A stretch of 64,000 bases of DNA from Himantopus leucocephalus (GCA_003993805.1 RSEF01000003.1:39927755-39991754); one strand, 5' to 3'. Shown: positions 1 to 14,479, counted from the stretch's first letter. Translations and numbers: made by a program. The notes: generated from the sequence alone by a model not told the origin.

Positions 1-1599
1 ATTCAGCAGAAGTTCACTGAGTCCAAGAAATTTTAGTCTCTAAAGCGTGGAATCTATCAAATAACATTTGTTCTGTGAGAAAACTTTAAACCTAATCTCT
101 TCATCTGGAAGCTCTGTCTAAGGCACCAGTTTTCACAACAAGAAGGAGAAAGGCGGTGGATACAGAACCATATGTCGTGCAGTCACAATAGCACTAACAA
201 AAATGGGAGCTGGAGTTTCAACTGATGGAAACTCCCATAACATAACTTAATATCAGGAACCTTTTTCTGGTCTGTCTTCCAGTGTGATGTCTAGAGAGTG
301 GCTGAGCTTCCGCTCGCTGCACTCCAAACCCCCTTCCATCATATAGAATTNCTTCCATCATACTGCGCAGAAACATCATCCGTTTCGTTTGCCCCCTTAC
401 AGACACAAGTGTCTTCTCTCTTTCTGGCAAGCATCTCCTTTATGTACAGTGTCTGTATAGCACCCAGCACAAGAGCGCTCTCTAGCACTCAGCTAATGCA
501 AAGAGGAAGAAAACACAAATAATACCCCTCTGTTAAAATCACTATCAAAATATAGAATTCTCTAACAGGTAGCTATTCAGCTATATTATTCCTGGAGATG
601 TAAAGGATTTTTTGTTTAATTAGCAGTCCAGCTAATACTACGCTTTAGTATGAGAATGAAGTCCTGTGGATTGCTGACTTTTCCTAACACAGAAATGAAG
701 CCAGGAAAAATTGAAGATACTTGTTATCTTGATAGAGGTACTCAGAAATATTGCAAGATGATACTTCGAGTGCATTTGGACTTTCCAGTGTGCTCTGGAA
801 AGGGACAACTACCCTGCTGGGCAATTATCCTAAATAAACCATGCCTGAACCTTAGGCTGCAGCACATTCATGTTGGATTGTTTCAACTTGCATCTGACAT
901 GCTGTATTGTGCAAAAATTGTTGTCTGCTATATGACGTCTCTTAAAGACCTTCATATAATCCTCTGCTAGGCAGACCTTTTATGGCCCTACTTTCTACTG
1001 TCAGCTGGGAGAAAAAAAATATTAGTCATTCCATGTTTGGAGCCCAAATCAGTCTGGAGCACATTCGCATTTTGTTCATATCTTTCCGGAGGTGCAATGA
1101 CCACAGTGAATAAACTCTCACTCTCTAAATGGTCTTCTGCCTATCAGGCAAACAAACAAATGTTCCCTGTAGGTTTGACAGGGCAAGACTTTCTGCACAG
1201 AGCCAGAGGCTGACTGAAGTTTTTAGAATTTTCATTACAGTCTGTCACAGTGAGGTTATAGTGAGAAAACAGATTATATGAAAAACTACACCTTCTCCCT
1301 CTGCAGACGTGCTCCTTGTGTGTCTGAGTCAGCGCTGCCAGTGTTATGGAAACCCCAGCCTCCTTTTTGTTTTAAACAACCCTGAAAGGCCAGTCAAAGA
1401 GTGCACAAAAATCTTTTAACTCAGGCACTCAAATTTAGAAAATAGAGACAATACCTCGTACCTAAATCAACAGTCTTATCTGGAAGCTGCAGAATAGCAG
1501 GGCATGCTATGAAAAGGCAGGCCACTTCTTGTTGCTTAATCTGATCATCCAAGGTAGAAAATACTGGTTTTAATCTGTTATATGTAAAAATAAACTCAG
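1..1599. other. Intergenic, no gene seen
   Basis: AT-rich sequence with only short chance ORFs. A single N at 351 is a contig join: about 11 bp (cttccatcata) occurs on both sides of it. No splice-bounded coding exon, RNA gene or clear repeat was recognised. Confidence 0.6.
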
Positions 1600-1603
1600 C
1601 GTT

Positions 1604-2080
1604 TTGTTTTCACACTGCAGGAGCATTTCTAAAGATGAGTGGTATGTCAGACTGGGTGAACGGGGAATGATTGTCCTTTCCTTCAGTACCAGAATGAAGG
1701 ATTGCCGGATGAAATTACTAACGGCCAGATGGTTCAGAATAAGCAAATGGAGGTGGTTGCTCACACTACATGTGGCTAAGTTGTAGGAATCATTGCTAGC
1801 ATGTTGGTGCAGATACTTAAGTTTATACCAGCATGAATTCAAAAGGCTACTGGACAGATTCATGGAAGAAAGTACATCTGAGGGTATTAAGTACTATCTC
1901 CAGCTCGGGAAATTATTGCACTTCAAACAGGAGAGGATGGACAAGTATCATTTCATGTTCTTATATTCTTCCTTAGACATTTTAGTAATATTAGAACAAA
2001 AAAGGTTGGGTCAGACCAAAGGTCCATTTAGCCCCATAGTCTGTTCTCAACTTTGGTCGGTAGTGGATGCATAGTTTAAA
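1604..2080. repeat. Diverged CR1-like fragments
   Basis: Two short stretches recall the 3' parts of old reptile and bird LINEs. One is the phrase around 1840-1885 (a 'ggctactggacagattcatggaag' type motif, + sense). The other is 'ggtcagaccaaaggtccatttag' near 2010-2035, which reads as the antisense of a common 3' end phrase. The opposite senses suggest two abutting, inverted insertions. The match is by eye and heavily decayed, so family and limits are approximate. Confidence 0.4.
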
Positions 2081-5000
2081 TATAGTGCATTTATACTAGC
2101 TACGTATGGCCGTTTACACTGGCCGCAAGTAGAAACAGAATAGGGGGGGCTGGACTGAGACTCAGGCCTTGATGCATGAAGGCTCCTGCTGCCGCCAGCA
2201 ACACACCTGAGGGAGAGGAGGGAGAGAGACATGAACCTGCCATCTGCACTGAATTGACTGTAGGTCAGCCAGGAGCATCACTGGTGTGTGTGATTCACCC
2301 GGGGTCCCTCTGACCGCCGGGGATGTAAATGAAACATTGGGCTGAAACACAAAAAGCAATGCATTCTAAACCTTTAACTTGATGAATTTTGCTCTTACAT
2401 GTTTACTAGGTGTCTGAACAGATTTCAGTCTCCTTGAATTTATTCATTATTCAAAGCAATCTGACAAAAATGACCTAGTCCGTAATGTAAAAGTACATGC
2501 ACAAGTCACAGTGTGCAATTCTGGTTTTTAATGGAGAAATAGCCCCAAAATCAGTTTTCAATAGACAATATTCATAGGATATTCCCAGTTCTAAGCATAG
2601 TAAGTAATAGTTTCTACTTCTTTCTCTCTGGATTTCAAGATATCAAGCATATTCCAAATCAGGACAAAGTAGTACTGTGCTAATCACTGCACAAAATACA
2701 AATGAGAAGTTTGGCACATCTCTCCTGTAGATAGGTTGAAAATCCCACCAGAAGAGAAAGAGGCTCCAAAGGCACCCAGGAAGGCTGCAGCACAGCGAGG
2801 AAATTAATCTGGAGTCTCACCATTGAGCCTTCACACAAGGCAAACCTTTCTTGGAGTAATTCTCCACTGGTAGACAAAGTACGGTCACTGCATAGTGCCA
2901 GAACACTACAACCATCTCACAGCCAGCAGGCTGGGACTGGCCCAGGTTAGCTACCTGTACTTTCAGTTATGGGAAATTAAAAAAAAAATGAGCCACACAA
3001 AAGTGGCAAGATGCCCAGCTCCATGGGGTTTAATGGTAAGAAAATTTACCAACTATACTGCCTTGGAGGCTGTGTTGGCATGAGAGAGGAGAGGAGGTTT
3101 CGCATATCTATATCCTAATGATCCTTAAATACGCATAGGACACCGAGGCTCTGAAAAAGAGACACTGAAAATAATAAAGGATAAAAGCCTTCTGCTTCTG
3201 TTCCTCTGGGCAGAGGGCTGCTCCATCACCTTCTACATCCTAGACCAAGTGTCCCACCACCACGCTGATGATCTGACCCTGACCCATCTTGACATTTTAA
3301 TTTTCTCAACACACATCTGTTTTCATCAAAGCTTTCAACACATTTTGATTCTGCTCTTGTTCAGGAAAAAAGTTGTTCTCAAAAGTTGTTCTGCTTGGTC
3401 AAGATCTCTTCTGAGAAGAGATTTAAGATTTCATGGAAGAGGAGGATCCAGGCAGGGCAGTTGGCTCCCTAGCTCTTCTTCTGTGAGTCCAGCTCAAGAA
3501 ATTTTTGATTAGTGACTCTCTGACTCCACTTCCTTTACTTTGTGACATTAACATGATGCTAGACACTAACTAACATATGTTAGAGAGGCAAAGTATCTAG
3601 TCATCTTTAGGCGGTTTGCCACCATCCATCACCAAGCCCATTTCAGAGACAACTGCAGAAAGTTGGATCAGAAAGTAGATTTCAAACCACATTACATATG
3701 GGAAACAAATGCTATCCAGGAAACCTTTTTACAGGACTAAGTTATAAATCATTCCTTGGAAGAATTTTTATTTTGGAGAAGTGTTTGGTGAGATGCTGCA
3801 TTTGACCACAAACAGCTGGGCTGTTTAATCATTTAGGATCATTTACATTCATGGCAACTTATTTAATCCACTGGGTATATCCAACTACAAACCTTCAGTG
3901 AAGAAGGAGAAATAACATACATATCTACATGTCTTTGTGTGTATAAGTATATACTTAGAATTATATATCCTAATAAATATTTATATATACTAGTATACAC
4001 ACAAAAACCTGCAAGTGTGAGTACACCATCTCATCTTACGTTAAAGAAAACACGAGAACAGAATTTTTTAACTCAGTTCACTGAGGACACTGAAATTTAA
4101 AAGGCAAGAAGAGTCCTTATGTTAATGAAACATTTCTTTTCAGCTTTTGCAGTTACCAGTTGCATGGAAATAGTGCTACATAAGGGACAGGAATAATTAG
4201 CAAGAGTGAGTCTGATGAATTTGTTTTGATTGTCCACAGTAAAAAGATCATGCAAATGAATGCCTCAGCTGTTACAAAGCTAACTCGGTTTCCCAATAAG
4301 CTCGTAGTGATATATGTAAACACACTTCACTATTTCAGTAATATAATATTCAACATAATTCAGTGTAGCATGATACTGCTCACATAAATGTAAGTAAGCC
4401 AGTATATGAAGAACTAAAGGAAAAAGTAAAGCTGTTTGCTAGAGAGAATACTATAACATAGAAAAGCACCTGCTTAAATATTTAGATATATTGAAACAGA
4501 GTAAGGAGGACAATTATTGCTCTTTCTTTCTAAAACTTCCATGTGTCCTTCTAGAGTCTGATCACAGCCTTCTTGGAGCTGTTTGGTTTGAAGGAAAAAT
4601 CACAGCCTGCAAGCAGAGCTAGTTTTAAAGAGGAACACCTCTGGCTAGTGAGCCCAAGAGACTACAAGTCTTTTAGGTAGCAGCATAAAACATCCATCAT
4701 GCTGGTGCAAACAGCCAGGTGTGCATGTGAAGGGAGAGGATTTACATTTGCCAGAAGGCTCCATGGATCTAATGCTTGTCCACAACCACTAGCAGGCAAC
4801 TCCAGCGGTCCCCTCTTGAAATTTAGGATAAGGTTGTCTCCTGTGAAGGACCACTAAGTGGTTCAACCACACTTAGATCCTCTTTAAAACTATAGGAAAA
4901 TTTACACTTGGTGCTTGCCCCCTTTATCATAAATGATGCTACTCAGAGGAAACTGCATAGTAGAAACTAAAGTGGCACTATCCTATGCATTTGTTGCAAT

Positions 5001-5900
5001 AGTCTTCATCACAGACAAATTGATACGAGTTATTGACAATAAGCAAGATCCATATCAGGAACCTAGTACTGAACAGCCCAGATACAGCTCTGTGAGTCAT
5101 TTGATCCTTAAGTATGGGCTCCCTGAGGTTACCAACAGGAGCCATCCAATACTCCAAAATTGCCATTTATCACATCTATCCCATTTATCTATGTGCTTAT
5201 ATGGGGTGGGACTTTCACCAGGTCTCAGATCTGCTTTACTTTATCTTTCCTTTAAAACATGGGAAAAAATCCTCTTGATTAGTATTTCCTGTGCAGGATT
5301 CTTATTCTTCTGAGAGTCTCCCCTTACAGTCACAGGGGTATCCGGGCAAAGGCTGTTCTCTGTTGCTGGTGACTGCTTTATGGCCACAGTCACCACCAGT
5401 AACAACTGTAGATCTGTTCCTGCCTTCGGCTTTTGCCTGCTACATGGTGAAACTAACGTTGAACTGCTTTGCAAGATACTGTTTGAGAGAGGATAGGGAA
5501 CCTGAAAACAAACAGGTGATGAAAGCCTTCTGCTTTCCAAAGCAGCTAGGTCTGCTCAAGAAGACAAAAGGCAAGACAGTGGCACATGTTTTGCATAGTC
5601 AACAGTCCCCTCATGTGCAATATATTCCATTTGTGGTTTAAGAAATATCATCCCTTTGTAAAGATTGCCCACTGCAACCACAGTACTGCAAAGGTCGGGA
5701 AGAATTGGCTTATCTACTGCATACATAATAGTCACACAAAGTAAAGCCTACGAATTGTGCAACGAGCCCAGTGTTTTGCAATTTTTGGTTCACTGGTCTG
5801 ACCTCTGTCTCCCATCCCACCTGTATCTTACACCTACTATGCTTCAGTGCTTCCTTATAAATCCATTTCCCATAATTAGTTAGCGGTACAAGACGATATT
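2081..5900. other. Intergenic, no gene seen
   Basis: Only short overlapping ORFs on both strands. 3930-4010 is a very AT-rich patch (TATA/ATAT runs). Nothing coding or structured was recognised. Confidence 0.55.
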
Positions 5901-5907
5901 TTTTTTT

Positions 5908-6146
5908 CTCTGAGCTATACAGGCATGCTGTATAACAGTTGTTACCAAAACTCAGATTAAAGATGCAAAATAGATAGGCTGGATTACATTGGTATAACCT
6001 ATTGTGACAATTTCACTTGATGATAGNCTCTGAGCTATACAGGCATGCTGTGTAACAGTTGTTACCAAAACTCAGATTAAAGACGCAAAATAGATAGGCT
6101 GGATTACATTGGTATAACCTATTGTGACAATTTCACTTGATGATAG
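5908..6146. repeat. 119-bp direct duplication around a single N
   Basis: Copy 1 (5908-6026) and copy 2 (6028-6146) are the same length and differ at about two positions (tataac/tgtaac and gatgc/gacgc). They are separated only by the N at 6027. This is what an unmerged overlap between two contig ends looks like, probably two haplotypes, rather than a biological tandem repeat. Confidence 0.85.
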
Positions 6147-9100
6147 CACTCAGGAGCCGAACAAACCTACGTGTTATTAGGCACAGGAAATTCAGCTGAA
6201 AGAGAACTAGAGCAGAGCTCAAGCCCACTCCTGAGAGGCTGAGCTCTTTGGAGAGTATTCACAGTACGTACTTCAGGTACTCAAATCAAGCACTCAGTGT
6301 GGCCAATGTAAAGGGAAGGACTCCTGTAGAAGACAGTTCAGAGCACTGACACTGAATGGACCCTCTGCGTGAGTTTCTCTCTGTCCGTTGACCATACACA
6401 GAACCTGAGAAGACTAGACTCTGGACTTAGTCATCTCCGGTTAGATTCCTGAAGTACACAGTTTTGAATATCTGCTAATGTACACGTTTGGGCTATGATT
6501 TGCAGTAATCCTATATCAGTCCAAAGTACTCGTCAGCATTTTCTTATTCAATAAATTGTTGGCATTTCTACAGAACTTTGTTCATGGCACAAGAGTATTA
6601 AGTGAGCTGCGCAACACATTTGTTATGCAGCTAAGTATATGATATGGCTCAGGGGCTTGGCCATGGTTCCAGGACTTGTTTAAGATCCCACAATTAAGTA
6701 GAGACACTGGGAACAGTTATATAGGAGTCCCCCTTCTAAAATAGCTAAGCAACACCCCTCTCTCTTACATCCATTAATTTTGGCATTTTTCCTAACATCT
6801 TACAAAATTCTCTAAAAAAAGTTTTCTAAGACAAAGCAACAGTCTTGAATTTGTAGAGCAGGAACTCAAACTTTCTTTTATACTTGGATGGTTTTTTCCT
6901 ATAGTTTTGGGGTTTGGACCTGTCTAAGCCTTAGACATTTCTGCTGAAAGCATTTAAAAGGGACTTCAAGTCCTGAGAGCCACAGTTTCTGAGTACCTAA
7001 TGTGGGCACCTTAAGAGTCCAGACTCTCATTAAGTGCAGAGCAATTTCCCAGTAGGGACTGGGCTTCTTTAATATTCGCCTGAAAAGGGAGGTATCCAAG
7101 GGTCCCAGCCACTCTTGGAAACTCTGTGCATTGCTCTCCTGGTGAGGTACATGCTTTTGACCGTGAAAGAGAGCTCAACTCTCTTGACCCTTCTGTCAGA
7201 CATTCCAGCAGGATGACAACAAAGCTGCCAGCTTCATAGGGACATGCTAAAGCTATTTTTAAAATCCTCTGCTCTCTGTCAGTTATGACACCCTTTCTGA
7301 TGGTTAAAATAGAAACCAGTTTCCAGCATCTACAAACCCAAACCCAACAGTTACTTTTGGCACCATCTGACACATTCTTGGCAATGTCAACAGGGAGGCC
7401 GGTTCCAGGCTGGACAAAAAGCCACTGACGTCCTATCTGAAAACGACTCAGCCGTACTGGAGAAAATACTTTAAAACCCTGTATGAAAGGAAAACCTCTT
7501 CAAAAAAGATTATCATCATATATGGACAAAGCAAATTCTAAATCCATTTTTGCATAGGACAGGAGGCTGTTCCCTCTCACCAAAGGACAAGCGCTGAGAT
7601 CTGTACTCATAGTACGAGCACTACTAAAACCAGCAAGACAGAGTGCAAATGTGCTACGAAGTCAAACAGCAGACACATTAACAGAAGAGGCAAATTGTGT
7701 TCCCAGAATTCCAACCCATAATAGACATCCAAAAAATCAGATTGATTCAAACAGACGCTCAGTGACTTCTAATCGGAGTTAAATTTGCAGCTTTTTCCTT
7801 CTCATCATGCCTTTGCATTAACTGTTGCTGGTGTGCATGTGGTACCAGCAGTCCCTTACAACGAGCAAATATGCACACTCTCCTAAAAATGCCAATGATT
7901 CAGCAACAGCACTCATTAACCAGGTCCAATCCCACAGAAAGGTCTTGTTATCAAGAAACTCTGAACAACATTCTTCAATTATTGTTAGCTGTAAAGCAGC
8001 CATGACTACAGAAGATTATGATATTTTACAAAGGGAAATCCATTAACTGAAGCACTATAGCTCAAGGAAAATCTAAGTGTCTTGTCCACACAGAGGAACA
8101 TTTCTTTGATTTCTCAAAGATGACCACGGAAATTGGCTAGCAAGAACAACATCAATTCTGTTTCTTCTGTACAAAGAAAACATAATATATGGCTTCTTAG
8201 CAATGGTAACAAGAGAGCAGATGATGGGAAAGGAGGATCCAATTATGTTTTTCCCTTTTTAGCATCTTTCTAGAGTTTGGGCTCAGCCCCTGTGGGACAG
8301 AAAGCTGGTGAACTGCTGGTATAGCAGGAAACAGAAAATCGAAGATATACTTGCAGGGACCTTGACGAACAGTTTGCCAGCTTATGCCAGCTTTCCTCAA
8401 AAAGAGTCACTGATTTTTTTTTTTTTACATCTAGTCAGAATCTCCAATTTGAGCAAGACTTGCAGAAAATTACTGAGAATCTAGGTCTCAAATTCTTCTC
8501 ATATTTAAAATGCTAAACCAGAAGCACTTACCATGTGGAACAACTTAAAAGCTACTGAGGATATATCACAATACCTCAGCCTACTCAGCGCACCAAATAT
8601 GGTTGAAAATTTAATGAATTAATGTTGAGAGAGGTCTTAAAATCTTTAAATGGAAGAACAGAGCACTCAAGAAAAGCACGATTACTGCCCTTGAAACCAA
8701 AAACTAGCATAAAGAAACTACTCCATCACAATGAGCTGAACACCAGCAGGACAGTGAAGGTAAGAAAGGGAGAAGAGATGAAATGAGTCTAACTGAAGTT
8801 TCTTTTGCAGAAGAGACATTTTACACTCAGAATCCCAAGCCCTGGTGCAGAACAGTCACGTCTCATTTAAAAGTCTCTCATTTAAAAGTAACAGAACTCA
8901 TTTCTAATCCTTGTGACTACACCAAAAAGCCATCAGAGATATGATCTAGGTTCAATATAAGGGTTAAAAAATCAGGACACAAAGTAAAAGAACCAAAAGT
9001 ACATATAAACACTAGCCAATGGGCCCAGAAATACCATTGGTGACTTTTAAACTTATCTTAGGATTTTGAGAGGGGCTCAGTTTGTGATCTGAGTCTTATT

Positions 9101-10019
9101 AGCAGATGAGTTTGGACCATAAATCTGAGATACAGGACTAAGCATCCCCTAATACTCCAGCTAGCTTTTTGGTATAAAGGCTTATGAATTCAGAAAGTTA
9201 GTTACTGGCACACAATTACTTCAGGCTTACCCATGAGCGTGGGTTTCCTTCTGCGTCACAGGAGGAGAAATGGGCAGGTTCAGAGTTGCAGAAGGGAAGA
9301 AGAAGGCAAAGGATTCCCTATCTGTAACTAGCCGTGTTCAGGGTGTGTGCAAATATTCAGGATGGCTCTTTTAAAATCGATTAAATTGGCTGACTAAGCC
9401 TGACTGCTTGAGGGCTTTTCAAACCTCTCTTGACTATTTTGTTTTCACTTATAGACAACCCTCATGAAGCCACATATTTAAGATAATGATGCATAATACA
9501 GTAGAACTTCATAGGCTCTCTCAGTGCAACAAATAAGCCTTCATTTTGCCAAGTCACATTTTTTCCCTGGAACATCATGCTGCAGTCTCTTTTCCTATTC
9601 AGTTAGACTGCTTAAATAAATAAATCTCGGTCCCTCTAGCACTGTATCATTCAAATTTAAATTGTTAGTCTACGTGTAACTGTTTTGTGCCTTCTGCACT
9701 TAGTCCCTCAGCCTCTCTTGCTTACATATCCACTTGTGTTCAGGATTATTAAATGCTAGATGGAATTTATAGCCAGAGCGAAGCCCCGTTTGTCATCCAA
9801 GTTTTGCTACACTGGAATTAATTCAGTAGCACCTGCGTACTGACTTATGAAGAAAAGCTAATCTCAGTTTATGGCGTACTAGAGTGCTTTTTACCATGTA
9901 ACAGTGGAGTGAATGTCTTTCACTGGAATGCGAATCACTTCTAATGCTGTCCATATTATTACATTTATTGAGTTTTTCTCTTGACTAAGTCTGACCCTTG
10001 GTTTTCCCTTCATTAGGCA
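6147..10019. other. Intergenic, no gene seen
   Basis: AT-rich, with short ORFs only. A small 14-bp tandem duplication (tctcatttaaaagt twice) lies near 8862-8890, and a T-run near 8414-8425. No gene, RNA or recognisable transposon. Confidence 0.55.
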
Positions 10020-10420
10020 TCGCGCGTTCAGCTAGCTTGGCAGAACAGGCTAACAAGCTTCAGTCTGTCGTCAGGCTGGGAGCACTGCCTCCTGAGCTCT
10101 GGCAGGTAAAGCTTCAGCACTTTAAAATGTCGCTGCCCCCACCCTACTGATGTTCTGGATGTTACTGCCTTGGTGGCAGGAGTGGCAGGCGTGGACATGT
10201 GCTGAAGCCCTGCCTGCCCTTGGTCACTGTACTGCGCATTAGCCAAGCAGGGGATCAGCTGTTGGGCGCTGGCGCAAGCTACGCCTGCTGGAGAGGCTAC
10301 GAGGCCCCTCCAGCTACGCAGAGGGGCAGGCAGCCAGGTGGTTAGTTTTAAACTGCCACGGCTTAAATTCACCAGGCTCAGGAGTCGGGGCCCTCTGATC
10401 ACTCCTACTCCTTAAACCTC
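10020..10420. other. GC-rich patch of unknown nature
   Basis: About 400 bp clearly richer in G+C and CpG than its surroundings, starting with 'gcatcgcgcg'. A 124-codon open frame runs through it on the - strand (10028-10402), but its translation resembles no family I know and no convincing splice sites frame it. It could be a small CpG island, an unrecognised repeat or a decayed exon. Confidence 0.4.
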
Positions 10421-13400
10421 ACAGGGCTTTTAACCATGAGGGTATGGGAGCACCAGAGAGCACTGTGGAGGCAAAATCTTGGCTAGAGCCTCATAGCACT
10501 CACATGCTACTCAAGCAGTCTGATCAGAGTACCTCAGTCCTCTGGTTAACGTAGGCAGCTCTTGCTCCTCAGCTCCACAATAGCTCAGACATCCACCTGA
10601 AAGAAGCGCTGTTCATCTCACAGCACTTAGAGAAAAGCAGATGCCTGCTTTTGAGTATGTCATTGTGCCTCTGCAACATCTGAGTGTTCAAAAAGCACTC
10701 ACGGAGGGGAGGAAGAGACTCCAATACACTGATGCAAAAACAGCCTCAGTGTCTTTTACACCTTTTTGTTGCTGCTGTTTTTACAGAGCTTATTATAACC
10801 ACCCCAAGCCATAGCAGATCACAGATAATGTCATTCAAACTTTCATACATGCCACAGTAATGTAATTCAAAACTTCTGCTTCAGAGCAGGAAAGAACAGA
10901 GGAGAATTCACAAAGCTCAAGGAGAATTCACCATTCAAAGACGTGTTCAGCATTTCTCTCTAAGGAAATATTAAGTTACAGGTCCACTAGATGGCAACTG
11001 GATGTGCATACACAGCCGCACCGGACAGGTTAACGTTATGGTGTTATCTTGTCTTTGTGATGTGTCAGGACTAGACCCTTTTGGAAGCAACTTGTCCCTC
11101 TATGCTCAAGCACTCCGTACTTTATATCTCATTTTTCTTCTTGCAGCAGTTACTGGAAAGCTTTGGAAGTGTGATTTTAGCATGCAGCAGTCAGCTGTGT
11201 AAAGGCAGCTGGTCAGGGATTCTATAGGTTTTAAATACAATCACATATAAAATATTGATTTTTTTTTTTAAATTCTGTAAGAGGCAGGGTGGTCCTATGA
11301 TCAACTCAATGCCTTTGGGCTCCAAAAATATGGAACCAGTTATCATTTGTACAGTAGCCTTCCTCATGAAATTGTGTTCAAAATGTTGCATGTGTTCTTT
11401 GCATCTTGGATTTTTGCAGCTGTCATTTTATCTTGTTTGTGAAATTCAGATTTCAAGTTCCTCAGAGCAGGCTTGTTTTTTTCCTAGCTGCTTATATTTT
11501 GCTTAGTACAGGGAGACTTCCATATCTATACAGACACTTGCATATCTATACAGACCTGTATGATTTGAATGATGAATAACTACCAAACAAGAACAATTTG
11601 AGGGAATGTACTTTTTCTAACTCTTCAAGCCTTTTCTCTAACACTGATAAATACCTTTTTCTGAACAACATGAGCATGAATAAAACAGAACAGTCTAAGA
11701 AAAAGGCCTTACATGAGAGCCCATTCATCGCTCTCCCCCTGCTTCGCTACCCAACTTCCAAAAAATGCAGGAAATTGAGATGAAAAAGTACAAGAAACAA
11801 AGTAAGCAGTGAAAACGCCTGAGAGCATAAAATGAATTGGCAGGGAAAGCAGTCAAATTTTAAGATGGACAATTCACACATGCTAGAAAGTCTATGAAAG
11901 AAGCACCCCCTCACTTGGTCAGGAAGCAGAGCCCTCGGTCATTAGCTGACTCACTTCTCCTCTGCGGCAGTATCAGGTATTCAGACTTCAGCCATACTTG
12001 TGGGACAAAACAGTTTGTCCTCTCCCAAAAAGGTCCTACCAGCTTATTTCAGACTTTCTCCATATACTGTAATTCTATCACTCACAGGAGCTCCCTCATT
12101 TCTATTAAAAGTCTCTAGTGCCTTCAAATTTCGGACACCTTGCACCCTCCTGTATGAGGAAAATAATTCCCTGACTAAAACACCTTGAGGCTATGAGACA
12201 AGTTTTTTCATGCCTTCAGGTGGAATGCACCAATGTGAAGGACACGCTGTTTCTTTACTGCTTTTATGCTCACTTCTTTTGAACCAGACTGTATATGATT
12301 AGGTCCATAAAGCTCAGATTACTTCAGTATAGAGACAACAGATACATCAGATTTCAGTTACACAGCTGCAAACATGGGACTTTGGGAGAGGCTATGAGTA
12401 TGGCAATGAAATTGGACTAGATAAGATATGCAACTCCAAGCTTGTGCGTTGATGTTCAGGGATTTACGGGACTCCTATGAGTGCAGTCTTTGAACATTCA
12501 AGCTGGTAAAAATAGAGTAACGATTCCCTTTGGACCTTCTGTTTCTGTTTTGGTAGGGACCTCTGAGTACTCCATACACACAAAATTGCTCTAACAGTTC
12601 ATTAATTATGTGCATGCAAGAAAAACTTACAAGGGAAAGGAGAGAAGAAGGAATAAATTCCACATTTGGGTCTGAAACTGGGTATTTCAATGCAGGAGTG
12701 AGTGCAGGTGCCAGGTAGTCACACACTAGACCTCCCAGTTGCTCTGCCTGCAGACAGTGAAACACATTACATTATTAGTCAGCACGTGTTAACTAAAGCC
12801 TGGGTCTGTGCTCACTCAGCTCTCACAGCAGTTAGAGCTGTAGCTGCTCACCAGGTTCACTGATCACCAGGGAATTCTTCTTCTTTGGGTCCTCTTCTTA
12901 TCAGGTATTCATTTTTCTTATGAGCAGCTGCTGTAGGAGCTTATGGTTATGAAAAGGAATCACCTCTCTCTGGAATCTGGGCCGCTGATGTCTGTACGGA
13001 GCCATGCTTTTGTACTGTGTGTGCAGTGAGAGGTGACACAGAAAGCAGGGCCCTGGTGTGGCAGGTTCTCTTTTGTCTGCACACAGTGGATCACAGATCT
13101 TTGTACTGGATCTACTGGGCAGAAACCAGCAGGGGTGTGTGGAAGAACCAGTCCAGTTCCTGAACAGCTTTGGGAAGCCCCACAGTGACCACAACTCAAA
13201 GACACACACTGTGATCTCCACACATCCTTCTGCTTCCTACAGGCTTTGTTCCTGTGCCATATGTGGGTCTACGCTGTTTCTTTACCCTTCTAGTTATTCT
13301 TCTGTTCCTCAACCTTCTTAAACATGTGTCTCACCAGATTGAGTTAAGGCATCATGCCACTTCTGTGGCACACATCCTCCTCTACTGACGCGTCCCCAGT

Positions 13401-14479
13401 CCATCACCCCACCTCTACTCAAAAGAACTAAAGTTAGATCCGGGTCTGTAAGCAAACCCCTGGCCTTACCTGCCCTGATGCAGAGGTCTGCTCATGAGGG
13501 GCTGTATCCAAACCACTGCAGCATAGGCTCAAGTCCTCTCTCCGAGTTGAGAGCTCACGCTCATGAGCTACTCAAAGCAAAGATCTTGTCTTCTCTGGGC
13601 AGTTAAATTCATAGTGCCGCATGGGGGAGCTTGTGCTGTGACTAAAGCTCACCACTTCCAGATCAAAGGAAGAGGACAGCTCAGCAGCACTAACGACATC
13701 AGACACTGGAAACTCTGTTCTGGAAAGGCTGGTTGAAAATCATGACATACGTATACATAATGCACACACGCTATAATAAAGATGTTCCTTCTCAAAATGA
13801 TCTTAGGTGACCGTCATTGATTTTGCCTTGAAAAAGCTGCCAAACCCATAACTCGTAAACTGTAACTCATAAACCTTTGAAACTTCCAGTTGCCCTTAGC
13901 CTGGTAGATCAAATAAAATGAAAATGATTGTATATTAGAGGCATAAGCAAAGCAAATAAGTAACGGGGATCAATTCCAGCCATCCACTAAGAGGACTTAT
14001 AAACACAACAAGCAGCCTTGAGTTAACTTTACTCCCTGCTGAGCCATATCTGGCGGCAAAGCCAACTTTACAGCTGAAGTAAAAGCAGGTCAACAAGGAA
14101 TCAAAAAGGCAGGGAACCTGTCTCATCATATTTGGCAAATAGATGGACCTGAAGCCTGCTTGGAAACCCTTAAAATCATGACCATGCCTTAGAGACAAAA
14201 CCAGAGTTTAAAGCTCACCTCCCAAGTCATTTGGAAAATAAGCGATCTGGTAGCCTGGGGATATGAAAACTGACAGTTTGGGTTTTGCTTTTGGAAATAG
14301 TTTGAGAGCAGCTTGTAAGTGGGAAGAAGGTGTCTGACCTTCTGCACTGGCCATCTGGAAGACAGATTGAGGCGGTCGAGCCTTGAGCTGTGCCCTGTCG
14401 GGCAGTGAAAAGTCCCCTCACAAAGCGTTACACCGCCTTGTATGCAAAGCACCGTGCCGTTTGGGTAGTACATACCAAA
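10421..14479. other. Intergenic upstream of MAP1LC3C
   Basis: No gene recognised. Around 11521-11555 there is a short tandem repeat of 20-bp period (catatctatacagac twice). A 14-bp near-duplication (taactcgtaaac / taactcataaac) lies near 13849-13875. The rest is unremarkable until the GC content rises sharply at about 14.48 kb. Confidence 0.55.

Noticed and set aside
5908..6146. Biological tandem repeats at the N-flanked duplications
   Set aside because: Every such duplication meets at a single N and has exactly two near-identical copies of unrelated sequence from site to site, which is the mark of unmerged contig overlaps.
10028..10402. 124-codon frame on the - strand as a gene
   Set aside because: No family likeness, no framing splice sites and no neighbouring exon in phase; kept only as a GC-rich patch.
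1..14479. PLD5 exons, expected on this side from human gene order
   Set aside because: No phospholipase D-like segment could be recognised in any frame; PLD5 may lie beyond the window edge.
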